This document shows positions 6,757 to 7,095 of a DNA stretch of 7,095 nt, one piece after another. How positions within the stretch are numbered: the first letter of the stretch is position 1; each line of letters opens with the position of its first letter. The notes beneath the pieces are model-generated. The model saw only the letters and a list, made by a program, of their open reading frames with translations. It was not told the origin of the DNA and made no database searches. The DNA comes from Chloroflexota bacterium (GTDB lineage: Bacteria; Chloroflexota; UBA6077): NCBI GenBank assembly GCA_021788565.1, contig JAJYKO010000277.1:1-7095 (forward strand). The letters are read 5' to 3'. A program made the translations under genes and the position numbers.

Positions 6757-7062
6757 ATGCCAGTGTGGCTAGCCGCTGTGATAGTCCTCGTCGGGAACCT
6801 GCCTTTTGGTTACTGGCGAGCCAACGTGAAGAAGTTGTCCCTTCAGTGGGCCCTGGCGATTCACGTCCCCGTGGTGCTCGCGATCATCATGCGAATCCTC
6901 GCCCGAGTGCCTTTTGAGCCCCTGACGCTGCTCATCATGGTTATCGCTTTCTTCCTCGGCCAGACCGCTGGCAAGAGCGTTCGCTCAGCACTGGCGGCGA
7001 CCCTGCCGGTGCAGCTGACGTCGTGTCTCCCTCTGGACCTGTTCCGCGCGTTCATGGGCTAG
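6757..7062 (+). CDS. Conserved small membrane protein of unknown function (NLPFGYWR motif)
   Basis: A 101-residue, strongly hydrophobic protein with three likely membrane helices at about 2-17, 29-47 and 55-70. It begins MPVWLAAVIVLVGNLPFGYW. The turn after helix 1 carries NLPFGYWR (14-21), and helix 2 begins near SLQWALAIHVPVVLAI, with a histidine at 36. I have a memory of similar short proteins with this motif in Chloroflexota/Armatimonadota-type genomes, but no function is known to me. The ATG start has AAGGAG 9 nt upstream; the GTG at 6739 would add six residues. The last 30 residues are less hydrophobic. It follows the SRP RNA and its terminator, so it is transcribed separately. The consistent alternation of hydrophobic helices and basic loops supports real coding. 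Confidence 0.75.
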   Translation: MPVWLAAVIVLVGNLPFGYWRANVKKLSLQWALAIHVPVVLAIIMRILARVPFEPLTLLIMVIAFFLGQTAGKSVRSALAATLPVQLTSCLPLDLFRAFMG

Positions 7063-7095
7063 GCTTGAGGTGACTGCAGGTAAAGGATTGGAGAG

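Noticed and set aside
7070..7095. GTG at 7070 open to the window edge, possibly the start of the next gene
   Set aside because: Only eight codons are visible, there is no SD before it, and the encoded residues are not recognisable.

Overview
The window is a GC-rich bacterial chromosome segment made mostly of housekeeping genes. It reads as a moderately to strongly thermophilic-type, GC-rich bacterium. The evidence is a glycoside hydrolase family 57 enzyme, a greA-lysS-(GH57)-serS gene order, frequent GTG/TTG starts with clear Shine-Dalgarno (SD) sites, a large Alu-containing SRP RNA of the Bacillus type, and two palindromic repeat types that I associate from memory with Chloroflexota, Armatimonadota and Planctomycetes-like genomes. 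I cannot fix the phylum from the sequence alone. Chloroflexota/Armatimonadota is my best guess, with a GC-rich Bacillota as the alternative.

Left part (1-5426, all plus strand): the C-terminal end of greA, then lysS (class II lysyl-tRNA synthetase), a GH57 alpha-glucan-active enzyme with a C-terminal beta-sandwich, and serS (seryl-tRNA synthetase). The GH57-serS gap is only 17 nt, so these two are very probably co-transcribed. The greA-lysS gap carries an interleaved pair of inverted repeats with H-type pseudoknot geometry (216-252) and a perfect 10-bp hairpin (275-299), just ahead of a well-placed SD and a TTG start. The lysS-GH57 gap holds a REP-like palindrome (1826-1861). The true starts of lysS and GH57 are probably downstream of the longest possible ones.

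Middle (5427-6254): a small minus-strand GYD-domain protein gene, convergent with serS, with an aberrant C-terminus that may reflect a frameshift. It is followed by a gene-free stretch containing a 28-bp-arm imperfect inverted repeat (6051-6122) of a class often mistranslated as GEAPAEP-like peptides, and a short palindrome (6191-6210).

Right part (6220-7095): a textbook sigma70-type promoter (TTGACA-17-TAGAAT) drives a full-length large SRP RNA (about 6255-6525) whose 5' and 3' ends pair over 8 bp. A strong intrinsic terminator follows. A structured leader then precedes a small three-helix membrane protein of unknown function with an NLPFGYWR motif. I see no defence system, CRISPR array, complete transposon or tRNA in the window. 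The least explained items are the lysS leader structure, the two repeat families, the GYD C-terminus and the small membrane protein.
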